Assembly: GCA_963991145.1 (NCBI GenBank)
Contig: CAXDOZ010000108.1
Location: 1-7,982, forward strand
Reading direction: 5' to 3'
DNA: 7,982 nt
DNA from: CAXDOZ01 sp963991145
Lineage (GTDB): Bacteria; Bacteroidota; Bacteroidia; Chitinophagales; JABDMM01
A program made the position numbers and the translations under genes. The notes under the pieces were generated by a model. The model saw nothing but the letters and a program-made list of their open reading frames with translations. It searched no databases and was not told the origin of the DNA. Positions 1 to 5,736 of this stretch are shown here, piece after piece (position 1 is the stretch's first letter; the number at the start of each line of letters is the position of its first letter).

Positions 1-161
1 GTTCTGGACCAAGTGCTCAGGATGGAACACAGAGCTTTAGTGGTAAAGGAGGTTCTGGTTATGGAGCAGGCGGTGGCGCGGGAACTTATAATAGCCCGAG
101 TGGCAATACCAGATATGCGGGAGGAAATGGAGCAAACGGCCTAGTCTATATTGAGTGGTAG
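1..161 (+). CDS. Glycine-rich protein, C-terminal fragment
   Basis: This is the last 52 codons of a gene that begins before the window; the frame is open from base 3 to the TAG at 159-161. Sixteen of the 52 residues are glycine, mixed with Ser, Asn, Ala and Tyr, and the protein ends in the hydrophobic strand GLVYIEW. A Gly-rich tail closed by a short strand of the type G-L/I-V-x-I-x-W/Y is typical of glycine-rich repeat domains in large surface or adhesin-like proteins and some phage tail fibres. A surface or secreted location is inferred from this composition only, because no signal peptide or N-terminal domain is visible. Its stop codon directly abuts that of the convergent VOC gene. The exact function is unknown. 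Confidence 0.7.
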   Translation, partial: SGPSAQDGTQSFSGKGGSGYGAGGGAGTYNSPSGNTRYAGGNGANGLVYIEW

Positions 162-581
162 TTAAACCGTAAAAGCATCACCCAAGATCTTTCCAAACTC
201 CTCATCATCTGATTCCCAGAGTTCAATTTTGTTTCCTTCGGGGTCCATGATATGAGCGAACTTCCCATATTCGTAGTTTTCGATCTCGCCTACTATTTTG
301 ACACCTGATTCTCTCAAATTTTCGATCAATCCCTCCAGATCATCTACACGATAATTTATCATAAATGACTTTTCTGAGGGTTGGAAATACTTGGTATCCT
401 CATTAAAAGGGCACCAGGCTGTATAGCCCTTTTGTTCTTTATCATTGAAATGCCTCCAACCAAAAGTGCTACCGTACTCGCCAGTTTGGATACCAAGATG
501 TTCCTTATACCAGGATTTTATCGCCTCTGGATCTTCACTTTTGAAAAATACTCCTCCAATAGCTTTTACACGTGGTTGCAT
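162..581 (-). CDS. VOC-family (glyoxalase/bleomycin-resistance fold) protein
   Basis: The 139-residue protein has the length of a single-chain vicinal-oxygen-chelate protein with two beta-alpha-beta-beta-beta modules. Module one is seen in IGGVFFKSEDPEAIKSWYKEHLGI (about residues 8-31, strand then helix). Module two starts at FMINYRVDDLEGLIENL (73-89) and ends in the family-typical AHIMDPEGNKIELWE (109-123), with Glu120 at the usual last metal-ligand position. The first-strand position, often His, Gln or Glu, appears to be Gly, so a complete metal site is not evident and the enzyme activity cannot be named. The ATG at 579-581 has no clear Shine-Dalgarno sequence. No signal peptide is present, so it is likely cytosolic. 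It stands alone on its strand, 192 bases downstream of the TPR gene. A detoxification or small-molecule role is only a family-level guess. Confidence 0.85.
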   Translation of the reverse strand: MQPRVKAIGGVFFKSEDPEAIKSWYKEHLGIQTGEYGSTFGWRHFNDKEQKGYTAWCPFNEDTKYFQPSEKSFMINYRVDDLEGLIENLRESGVKIVGEIENYEYGKFAHIMDPEGNKIELWESDDEEFGKILGDAFTV

Positions 582-630
582 GTTTCAGGATTTGTTTGCT
601 TTGAAGATATGATATATTGAAAATGTAGCC

Positions 631-640
631 TATTCGAATA
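631..640. promoter_or_regulatory. 10-bp palindrome upstream of the VOC gene (possible operator)
   Basis: TATTCGAATA is a perfect 10-bp palindrome located 50-59 bases upstream of the VOC start codon, within the 192-base gap at 582-773. A short palindrome here could be an operator, but it is AT-rich and could occur by chance. No convincing TAnnTTTG element was found between it and the gene; the nearest candidate, TATCTTCA, is poor. The rest of the gap shows only weak inverted repeats and no small gene. Confidence 0.2.
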
Positions 641-773
641 TGAACTCAATTCCCTCAGATACGAACTGGACTGAAGCCAATAAACAAGGATGAGAAATAA
701 TTGAAGCTGGGAGCTTAAATGGTAACCGGGGAGGATTGGCCGCTATTCCCCACCCCTATTTCACGTGCGAGGC

Positions 774-1499
774 TTATTCCTCTGATGAGCTCTTGCAGTA
801 TTCCAGGCGGAGTTCTTTAGCAGAGTTTGACCCAAGATCAACTGATCTTGCAAAATCGGCACAAGCCAATTCTTTCTTACTCAATTTCAAATAGGCCCTG
901 CCGCGGAGCTCAAGCGCTTGGGAAAACTTTGGCTCGAAATCAATGGCACTGGTTAGATTCTTTATCGTTTGATCGTAATCAGCAGCATTGAAGTAAACTA
1001 ATCCTCTTTTATAGTAGAGCGATGGATTAGTTGAATCCGATTGAAGGGCTTGAGTATAGGCCATGATTGACTGATTATACTCAAGTCTGTAAAAGTGGAT
1101 CACACCAATGATCTCAAGCGAGCCTGTATGATTGGGCGATAGCGCTAAAGTGCGTTTTGACAGACTAAATGCCTGATCATAGTCCTTCTCATTCAGAGCC
1201 CAATTTGCTTTCAAATACAGAGCATCAACATAGTTTGAATCAAGCTCAAGTACCATTTCAATGTCCTGCATTCCTTGCTCAACATCTCCCTGGTCAAGAT
1301 AGATCTTGCCTCGGTTGAAATAGGCAATCATAAAGTTGGGATCCAGGTAAATGGCATTTGAATAAGAGCCAATGGCACGCTCAATATCTCCTTCATAATA
1401 AGACTTGATTCCCTGAGCGAAATACTCAGTTGCCCGGTTGTCTTGAGCAGAAACAGAGGTAAAGATCAAAAAGGAAATAAGTATCAGGCTTGCTCTCAT
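774..1499 (-). CDS. Exported tetratricopeptide-repeat protein
   Basis: The 241-residue protein begins with a signal peptide (MRASLILISFLIFTSVSAQ, likely cut near residue 19) and then consists almost entirely of TPR repeats. Six repeats sit back to back in exact 34-residue register: about 22-55, 56-89, 90-123, 124-157, 158-191 and 192-225. They show the usual W/L-G-Y-A-F-A-P pattern, for example RGKIYLDQGDVEQG and RGLVYFNAADYDQTI, with Pro/Asn closing several repeats. A short tail with one Cys follows. TPR arrays are protein-binding scaffolds; this one should act in the periplasm, with an unknown partner. There is no lipobox Cys after the signal peptide. It lies 127 bases downstream of the PagL-like gene on the same strand and probably has its own promoter. 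Confidence 0.9.
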   Translation of the reverse strand: MRASLILISFLIFTSVSAQDNRATEYFAQGIKSYYEGDIERAIGSYSNAIYLDPNFMIAYFNRGKIYLDQGDVEQGMQDIEMVLELDSNYVDALYLKANWALNEKDYDQAFSLSKRTLALSPNHTGSLEIIGVIHFYRLEYNQSIMAYTQALQSDSTNPSLYYKRGLVYFNAADYDQTIKNLTSAIDFEPKFSQALELRGRAYLKLSKKELACADFARSVDLGSNSAKELRLEYCKSSSEE

Positions 1500-1511
1500 G
1501 GCGGAAAATTA

Positions 1512-1519
1512 CAAATCTA
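1512..1519 (-). promoter_or_regulatory. Candidate -7 promoter element for the TPR gene
   Basis: Read on the minus strand this is TAGATTTG, a full match to the Bacteroidota -7 consensus TAnnTTTG. No TTTG-like -33 element is seen at the usual distance. The element ends only 12 bases before the ATG, so the transcript would have an extremely short leader. It is therefore either a near-leaderless promoter or a chance match. Confidence 0.35.
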
Positions 1520-1626
1520 GATTGGTTTCGGGCTTTTCTGTGTTGATGTCTTGCGATTACAAATTCTCAAGCTCAAGGAAACTGCCTCATTACTAAGTTT
1601 AGGCATCGTTCATTGACATTAGAGAA

Positions 1627-2790
1627 CTAAAAAGTGACACCAACCGAAGTTTCCAAATACTGTGCCACGAAGTAGTGAGTTTTAACGCTTAATCCTAAGA
1701 AGAAGCTGATACTGTCTTTACTTGGAAGCGAATAAACATAGTAGTTCACACCCCATTTGGTGAAGATTGGAGCTGAAGAGAATCTAGGCTTGAGCATGTA
1801 AACTCCGAGTAGCCCGTAAAGGCCTACTTTGCCTACAAGGATCTCATCGCCGACATAGAGGCTAAACTCAGTCGCCTGAGTTTTCTGATTAGTCTCCTCT
1901 CCGATCTGACGATCCTTTAGCTCTTCCCAAATCCCATGATCTACCGAATAAATGAATCCTGCCAGGATTCTATTGACCTTGCTGGTTAGGTATGAGTATT
2001 GAAGAGTGGTGATATAAATAGGGTACTTGGGGCCACCAGTTGTATGAAGCTCTCTGATCGCAAGAGAGAATTTGATCATGATCCCATTTCGTTCATCAGG
2101 CTTTTCAAGTTTACGAGATCGTTTTGGATCGAAATCTGCATATTCGAACAGATCATATTTCAGACCGATATTTGCAGATAGAAGGTTCAGCCCAAGATTA
2201 GGCTTCTGGACGTTCGCATTTGAATAATGAACTAGTCCTAAGCCGGCGCTTAACTGGAATCTATCAGAGAATCGCCAGTCCATACCAAGCTTGAACTGAG
2301 CAACTGCGTTTAGTTTACTTCCAATCGCATTATTGTCTGGATTCTCGACGTAATCATATTTCTTGCTTAAATAGGCAAAGCCCAAACCGAATCGCAGATA
2401 AGCCGTAAATCGAGTTGACCGATAAACGTAAAATGAGATGTGCGGCATTGCCGCATAAGCATTGCCAAAAGTTTGATTGTTTCCGAATCGGGTAAAAATG
2501 AATGAAGCCCCAATAGAGGGATAGTTAAGTGCTTTCTCCCAGGGTTTGTTTCCAAAACAATTCTTGACCATTCCCAGCTCAAAAGAGTAGGTAGGCCCGC
2601 CAATGTTTGAATCAAACTCTTTAGTATGCTTGAAAACAGAGCCAAAATATCCATTGAACTCAAGGCTTGCCTTCCTGAATGGGAAAGGGGAATATGCCTC
2701 ATTTTCCTGAGCTAGCAGCTTACTATCAAGAGATGAAGCTGTCACAAGAAATAGGAGCAATATGATATGAACAATGGATCTAAAGGTCAT
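1627..2790 (-). CDS. PagL/acyloxyacyl hydrolase-like outer-membrane barrel protein
   Basis: The 387-residue protein has a signal peptide (about 1-27, ending LLAQ) followed by alternating aromatic/hydrophobic strands typical of an outer-membrane beta-barrel; it ends in VGVTF with a terminal Phe. Residues 188-202 (HYSNANVQKPNLGLN) match the lipid A 3-O-deacylase PagL active-site stretch, giving His188 and Ser190 as the catalytic pair. At the position where Pseudomonas PagL has its catalytic Glu (14 residues after the His, from memory) this protein has Asn202. Proteins annotated as acyloxyacyl hydrolase are common in Bacteroidota. It is much longer than classical PagL (about 170 residues); residues from about 235 form a second strand-rich region of unknown role. 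The inferred role is lipid A deacylation or a non-catalytic barrel derived from it. It is transcribed away from the DUF502 gene across a 52-base spacer. Confidence 0.75.
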   Translation of the reverse strand: MTFRSIVHIILLLFLVTASSLDSKLLAQENEAYSPFPFRKASLEFNGYFGSVFKHTKEFDSNIGGPTYSFELGMVKNCFGNKPWEKALNYPSIGASFIFTRFGNNQTFGNAYAAMPHISFYVYRSTRFTAYLRFGLGFAYLSKKYDYVENPDNNAIGSKLNAVAQFKLGMDWRFSDRFQLSAGLGLVHYSNANVQKPNLGLNLLSANIGLKYDLFEYADFDPKRSRKLEKPDERNGIMIKFSLAIRELHTTGGPKYPIYITTLQYSYLTSKVNRILAGFIYSVDHGIWEELKDRQIGEETNQKTQATEFSLYVGDEILVGKVGLYGLLGVYMLKPRFSSAPIFTKWGVNYYVYSLPSKDSISFFLGLSVKTHYFVAQYLETSVGVTF

Positions 2791-2842
2791 TCAGTAAGTA
2801 AAAATAAGAACAGAGATTCGCGATATTCTATAATTTCCCACA
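2791..2842. promoter_or_regulatory. Divergent spacer carrying promoters for the barrel and DUF502 genes
   Basis: Both flanking genes start at the edges of this 52-base AT-rich spacer, so promoters for both must lie in it or inside the neighbouring coding sequence. The best minus-strand candidate is TATTTTTA at 2799-2806 (7 of 8 positions counting the free ones, against TAnnTTTG). The best plus-strand candidate is TAATTTCC at 2831-2838, which is weak. Neither has a clear -33 element, and both would give very short leaders. Confidence 0.3.
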
Positions 2843-3454
2843 GTGTTCAAGAAAATCGCATCATATTTCTTTCAGGGACTACTGGTAATCGCCCCAATTT
2901 CCATTACTCTTTATGTCATCTATCTATTTGTCACCACCGTTGATAACGGCATCAATGACTACCTGCAAGAGATTATCGGTAGAAAGATCTTTGGTCTTGG
3001 ATTATTAGTGGGCATCCTCCTCATCACCCTGATAGGATTTCTGAGTTCCACCCTGATTTTCCGCTTACTCTTTTCTGTTTTAGATGACCTGGTAAATAGG
3101 ACTCCACTGATCAAGGTGGTTTATTCAAGCCTAAAGGACCTATTTTCTTCCATTTTCAGCGATAAGAAGAAATTTGATCAGCCTGTAATTGTTAGCATGA
3201 TCCGCGGTTCAGGAATTTATAAGATGGGCTTCATCACCAAAGAGGATATGTCGGAAATTGGGATGAAAACACGAATCGCGGTTTACCTTCCCCATAGCTA
3301 TAACTTCTCCGGTAATATGTATGTGGTAGAATCTGATCTGGTGGAAATTCTCCATGATGTGTCTCCAGCAGATGCTATGAAGTTTATCGTTTCGGGTGGT
3401 GTTACTGAGTTCTCTGATGATAAAAATCAGGAGAACCAAAATGAAAAAAGTTAG
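2843..3454 (+). CDS. DUF502 family inner-membrane protein
   Basis: The 203-residue protein matches the DUF502 family, which is related to plant COV/LCV membrane proteins. There are two membrane segments (about 8-31 and 50-78). The conserved stretch RTPLIKVVYSSLKDL (86-100) follows the second one. A soluble domain (about 112-188) carries the family-typical pattern YLPHSYNFSGNMYVV (148-162) and a SPADAMKFIVSGG end (174-186). The start must be GTG at 2843: an in-frame TAA lies at 2831-2833, the N-terminus matches family members from this residue on, and the next Met is residue 119. No Shine-Dalgarno sequence precedes it. The tail (190-203) is charged and Asn/Gln-rich. The biochemical function of the family is not established. 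It overlaps the next gene by 14 bases, so the two are probably co-transcribed. Confidence 0.9.
   Translation: MFKKIASYFFQGLLVIAPISITLYVIYLFVTTVDNGINDYLQEIIGRKIFGLGLLVGILLITLIGFLSSTLIFRLLFSVLDDLVNRTPLIKVVYSSLKDLFSSIFSDKKKFDQPVIVSMIRGSGIYKMGFITKEDMSEIGMKTRIAVYLPHSYNFSGNMYVVESDLVEILHDVSPADAMKFIVSGGVTEFSDDKNQENQNEKS
3429..3435 (+). promoter_or_regulatory. Shine-Dalgarno sequence fixing the start of the nuclease-like gene
   Basis: AGGAGAA sits five bases before the ATG at 3441, inside the 3' end of the DUF502 gene. Such a clear Shine-Dalgarno is unusual in this window. Together with the signal peptide that begins at this ATG, it favours 3441 over the in-frame upstream ATGs at 3396 and 3417. Confidence 0.7.
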
Positions 3455-4502
3455 GCTTAGCTATTTTTTAATTTCATTATTTCTATCAGTCAGTTCAGGC
3501 TCCTACTCACAAGAAGAAGGAACAACTTTTAATACAGACTTTCTTCCTCGAGATTTCACTATTGCGAGAGTAGCTTTCTATAATGTTGAGAATCTGTTTG
3601 ACATCTGGGACGATTCTTTGAAAAGCGATGAAGACTTTATTCCGGGCAATATCAGAGGCTGGAACTACAATCGATATCTGAACAAACTTGATAATCTATC
3701 CCGGGTTATTATTGGCCTTGGTGGCTGGTCAGCTCCTGAGATCATTGGACTCTGCGAAATTGAAAATAAAAAATGTACTCAGGATCTTTTCAATAACACT
3801 ATACTCTCAAAATTCGATTATCGAATTCTACAATTCCCTTCTCCCGACAGGCGGGGAATAGAAACTGCATTTGTTTTCCTACCTGAAAAGTTCAAGCCGC
3901 TTGAGTTTTATCCAATAGAGATAAACTTCCCCTTTTCAAGCTCAAGTACAAGAGATATACTCTACGTCCATGGACTACTTCTTGGAAGTCCAATTCACTT
4001 TTATGTGTGTCATTGGCCTTCAAAATACGGAGGTGAGGTTGCTACAATTGAAAAGAGAAATCATGTAGCCACGATTCTTAGTAATCATATTGACAGTATT
4101 CGACTAAAACATCCAAATGAATCGATTTTGGTAATGGGTGATCTGAACGATTATCCTGAAAGTGAATCTGTTAAAGAATTTTTAGGTGCTTCATCAACAG
4201 ATTCTTCATCTCTTATAAATCTATCAACCGCCGCTGGATCCTGGCAGGGCTCGCATAAACATCATGGCAAATGGGGTTATCTCGATCAGATCATTGTTGA
4301 TTCATTTCTCTACAATGGACATTCGAGCCTTGAATTGGTCTACCCTATGCTTAGATCATTCTCTCCAGACTGGATTCTAGAAAATGATGAAGCTTACCTG
4401 GGTGAAAAACCATTCAGGAGCTATGTAGGAATGAAATATAACGGAGGATATAGTGATCACCTCCCAGTTTATGTGGATCTGAAGCTGGTCCTTAGTTATT
4501 AA
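3441..4502 (+). CDS. Secreted endonuclease/exonuclease/phosphatase family protein
   Basis: The 353-residue protein has a signal peptide (MKKVRLSYFLISLFLSVSSG, cut near SYSQ at about 24), so it acts in the periplasm, at the surface or outside the cell. The fold of metal-dependent phosphodiesterases (DNase I, exonuclease III, inositol-phosphatase superfamily) is shown by its motifs in order: FYNVENLFD (46-54), IGLCEIENK with the metal-binding Glu106 (102-110), SPDRRGIETAF (134-144), CHWPSKYGG with His191 (190-198), MGDLNDYP with Asp234 and Asn236 (232-239), GYLDQI (279-284) and the terminal GYSDHLPVY with Asp339-His340 (336-344). All expected catalytic residues are present, so it is probably active. 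The substrate (DNA, RNA or another phosphodiester) is not determined. It follows the DUF502 gene with a 14-base overlap and converges on dnaN with an 11-base overlap. Confidence 0.9.
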   Translation: MKKVRLSYFLISLFLSVSSGSYSQEEGTTFNTDFLPRDFTIARVAFYNVENLFDIWDDSLKSDEDFIPGNIRGWNYNRYLNKLDNLSRVIIGLGGWSAPEIIGLCEIENKKCTQDLFNNTILSKFDYRILQFPSPDRRGIETAFVFLPEKFKPLEFYPIEINFPFSSSSTRDILYVHGLLLGSPIHFYVCHWPSKYGGEVATIEKRNHVATILSNHIDSIRLKHPNESILVMGDLNDYPESESVKEFLGASSTDSSSLINLSTAAGSWQGSHKHHGKWGYLDQIIVDSFLYNGHSSLELVYPMLRSFSPDWILENDEAYLGEKPFRSYVGMKYNGGYSDHLPVYVDLKLVLSY

Positions 4503-5610
4503 GCATTACCGGCATCACTAGCATGAGAAGATCTTCATTCTCATCCTGATCACCTGGAAGTAGGATACCTGCTCTGTTTGGAGAAGAAAGCTCCATTTGA
4601 ACCTCATCTGTATCAATAACTCCTAGCATCTCGATCAGGAATCTCGCATTGAATCCGATCTCCATATCCGATCCTTCATAAGTACAGGATTGAGATTCGT
4701 TTGCTTCATTTGAGAAATCCAGATCCTGGGCAGAAATCTTAAGTTCTGACCCGGCGATTCCAAGAACTACCTGATGTGTAGTCTTATTTGAGAAGATTGA
4801 GATTCTTCGAAGTGATGACTGAAGCGTTACTCTGCCAATCGTCAATAGATTTTGATTATCAACAGGAATAACCGCATTATAATCAGGATACTTGGCATCG
4901 ATCAAACGACAGATCAAATTCACATCTCCAAATTTGAAGAAGGCATTGCTGTGATTGTAAGAGATATTTACTGCTGTATCATCAGCTGGAAGAGCATTCT
5001 TCAGAAGATTCAATGCTTTCTTGGGAACGATGAATGAAGCAGGCTGCTCGCTTTTAATATCAGTTCTTTTATAGCGGACCAACTTATGAGCATCGGTTGC
5101 TACGAAGGTGACACCATCTGGTTCAAGCTGAAAGTAAACACCTGTCATTGCTGGTCTAAGCTCATCATTACTGGTCGCAAAAAGAGTTCTTGCAATAGTT
5201 AGGCTTAGCGCTTCTGCCGGCATCGTGATCTCAGTTACATCTTCAGCAACCGGGATTTTTGGAAAGTCCTCCGGGTTCTCACCAGCCAGTTTATACTTAC
5301 CATTCTCAGAGCTAATTTCTACTGCGAATGTCTTCTCATCAAATGAGATCGTAAGTGGTTGCTCAGGAAGTGTCTTCAAAGTATCCATAAGAATCTTTGC
5401 CGGGATAGCGATCTTCCCGGATTCCTTTGCTTCTACATCTACCATTGTCGACATTGAAGTCTCAAGGTCAGTTGAGAAGATCGTCAGCTTCTTATCTTCT
5501 ACTACAAAAAGGAAATCCTCCAGGATTGGGAGAACAGTATTTGAACTAATCACACCACTGATTAACTGGAGTTGCTTTAGTAGATTGGAAGTGGATACAA
5601 TAAACTTCAT
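4492..5610 (-). CDS. dnaN: DNA polymerase III subunit beta (sliding clamp)
   Basis: The 372-residue protein has the standard length and three-domain layout of the bacterial beta clamp, the dimeric ring that tethers DNA polymerase III to DNA. Recognisable stretches are the start MKFIVSTSNLLKQL, RPAMTGVYF (152-160), ATDAHKLV (171-178), CRLIDAKYPDYNAVIP (234-249) and the C-terminal MPVM (366-369). The last of these lines the pocket that binds clamp-binding motifs of polymerases and repair proteins. The ATG at 5608-5610 agrees with the family N-terminus; no strong Shine-Dalgarno is visible. It lies 126 bases after the DUF4340 gene on the same strand, and that spacer holds a good promoter element and DnaA-box-like sites, so it probably has its own regulated promoter. 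Its 3' end overlaps the convergent nuclease-like gene by 11 bases. Confidence 0.98.
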   Translation of the reverse strand: MKFIVSTSNLLKQLQLISGVISSNTVLPILEDFLFVVEDKKLTIFSTDLETSMSTMVDVEAKESGKIAIPAKILMDTLKTLPEQPLTISFDEKTFAVEISSENGKYKLAGENPEDFPKIPVAEDVTEITMPAEALSLTIARTLFATSNDELRPAMTGVYFQLEPDGVTFVATDAHKLVRYKRTDIKSEQPASFIVPKKALNLLKNALPADDTAVNISYNHSNAFFKFGDVNLICRLIDAKYPDYNAVIPVDNQNLLTIGRVTLQSSLRRISIFSNKTTHQVVLGIAGSELKISAQDLDFSNEANESQSCTYEGSDMEIGFNARFLIEMLGVIDTDEVQMELSSPNRAGILLPGDQDENEDLLMLVMPVMLNN

Positions 5611-5656
5611 TTGAGGAGCTTAATTTTTTGCCGCCTGGGCGGGTTCACGATGCTCT

Positions 5657-5664
5657 CAAATATA
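5657..5664 (-). promoter_or_regulatory. Candidate -7 promoter element for dnaN
   Basis: On the minus strand this reads TATATTTG, a full match to the Bacteroidota TAnnTTTG element, 46 bases before the dnaN start codon. The expected transcript leader would be about 40 bases. No good TTTG -33 element is seen at the usual distance, which would fit a promoter helped by an activator bound just upstream. Confidence 0.5.
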
Positions 5665-5690
5665 CGTATTTAGAGAAAACAGAATTTGGG

Positions 5691-5699
5691 TTATCCCCC
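5691..5699 (+). promoter_or_regulatory. DnaA-box-like sequence 1 upstream of dnaN
   Basis: TTATCCCCC matches the DnaA box TTATCCACA at seven of nine positions. It lies about 80 bases upstream of dnaN, just upstream of where a -33 element would be, and is enclosed by the small inverted repeat TGGG (5687-5690) / CCCA (5697-5700). Alone it would be weak; its spacing from the second site makes it more interesting. Confidence 0.35.
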
Positions 5700-5700
5700 A

Positions 5701-5730
5701 TTTTGGCAAGCTATCCACATTTTGCCAAAA
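5701..5730. repeat. Perfect 9-bp inverted repeat with 12-base loop
   Basis: TTTTGGCAA (5701-5709) and TTGCCAAAA (5722-5730) are exact inverted copies around a 12-base loop that contains the second DnaA-box-like site. It starts seven bases beyond the DUF4340 stop codon. It could act as a transcription terminator for the gldG-DUF4340 unit, but on that strand no T-run follows the stem. Alternatively it could be a protein-binding site upstream of dnaN. Confidence 0.6.
5711..5719 (+). promoter_or_regulatory. DnaA-box-like sequence 2 upstream of dnaN
   Basis: CTATCCACA matches the DnaA box TTATCCACA at eight of nine positions. It is in the same orientation as the first site and exactly 20 bases from it, about two helical turns, so two DnaA molecules could bind the same DNA face. 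It forms most of the loop of the inverted repeat at 5701-5730. Confidence 0.45.
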
Positions 5731-5736
5731 GCCTTA

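Noticed and set aside
704..751. Short inverted repeats (AAGCT/AGCTT at 704-716; GGGGA/TCCCC at 728-751) as terminators of the TPR gene
   Set aside because: The stems are only 5 bp, the second has a 14-base loop, and neither is followed by a T-run on the minus strand.
1583..1605. TGCCT/AGGCA inverted repeat downstream of the PagL-like gene as a terminator
   Set aside because: The stem is only 5 bp with a 13-base loop and no T-run; too weak to annotate.
2367..2702. 111-codon open frame inside the PagL-like gene in another frame of the same strand
   Set aside because: The barrel frame has a signal peptide, strands and the HYSN motif throughout; the alternative has no recognisable features.
3396..3440. 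Upstream in-frame ATGs (3396, 3417) as the start of the nuclease-like gene
   Set aside because: They would put about 15 charged residues before a good signal peptide and lie deep in the DUF502 gene; the ATG at 3441 has a clear Shine-Dalgarno sequence.
5225..5614. 129-codon open frame on the plus strand opposite dnaN
   Set aside because: It is antisense to a certain, highly conserved gene, and its Ser-rich composition is what the complement of dnaN codons gives; there is no promoter or family resemblance.
5611..5736. This spacer as the chromosomal origin oriC
   Set aside because: There are only two imperfect DnaA-box-like sites, no clear AT-rich unwinding element and no dnaA gene in view; a dnaN regulatory region is the simpler reading.
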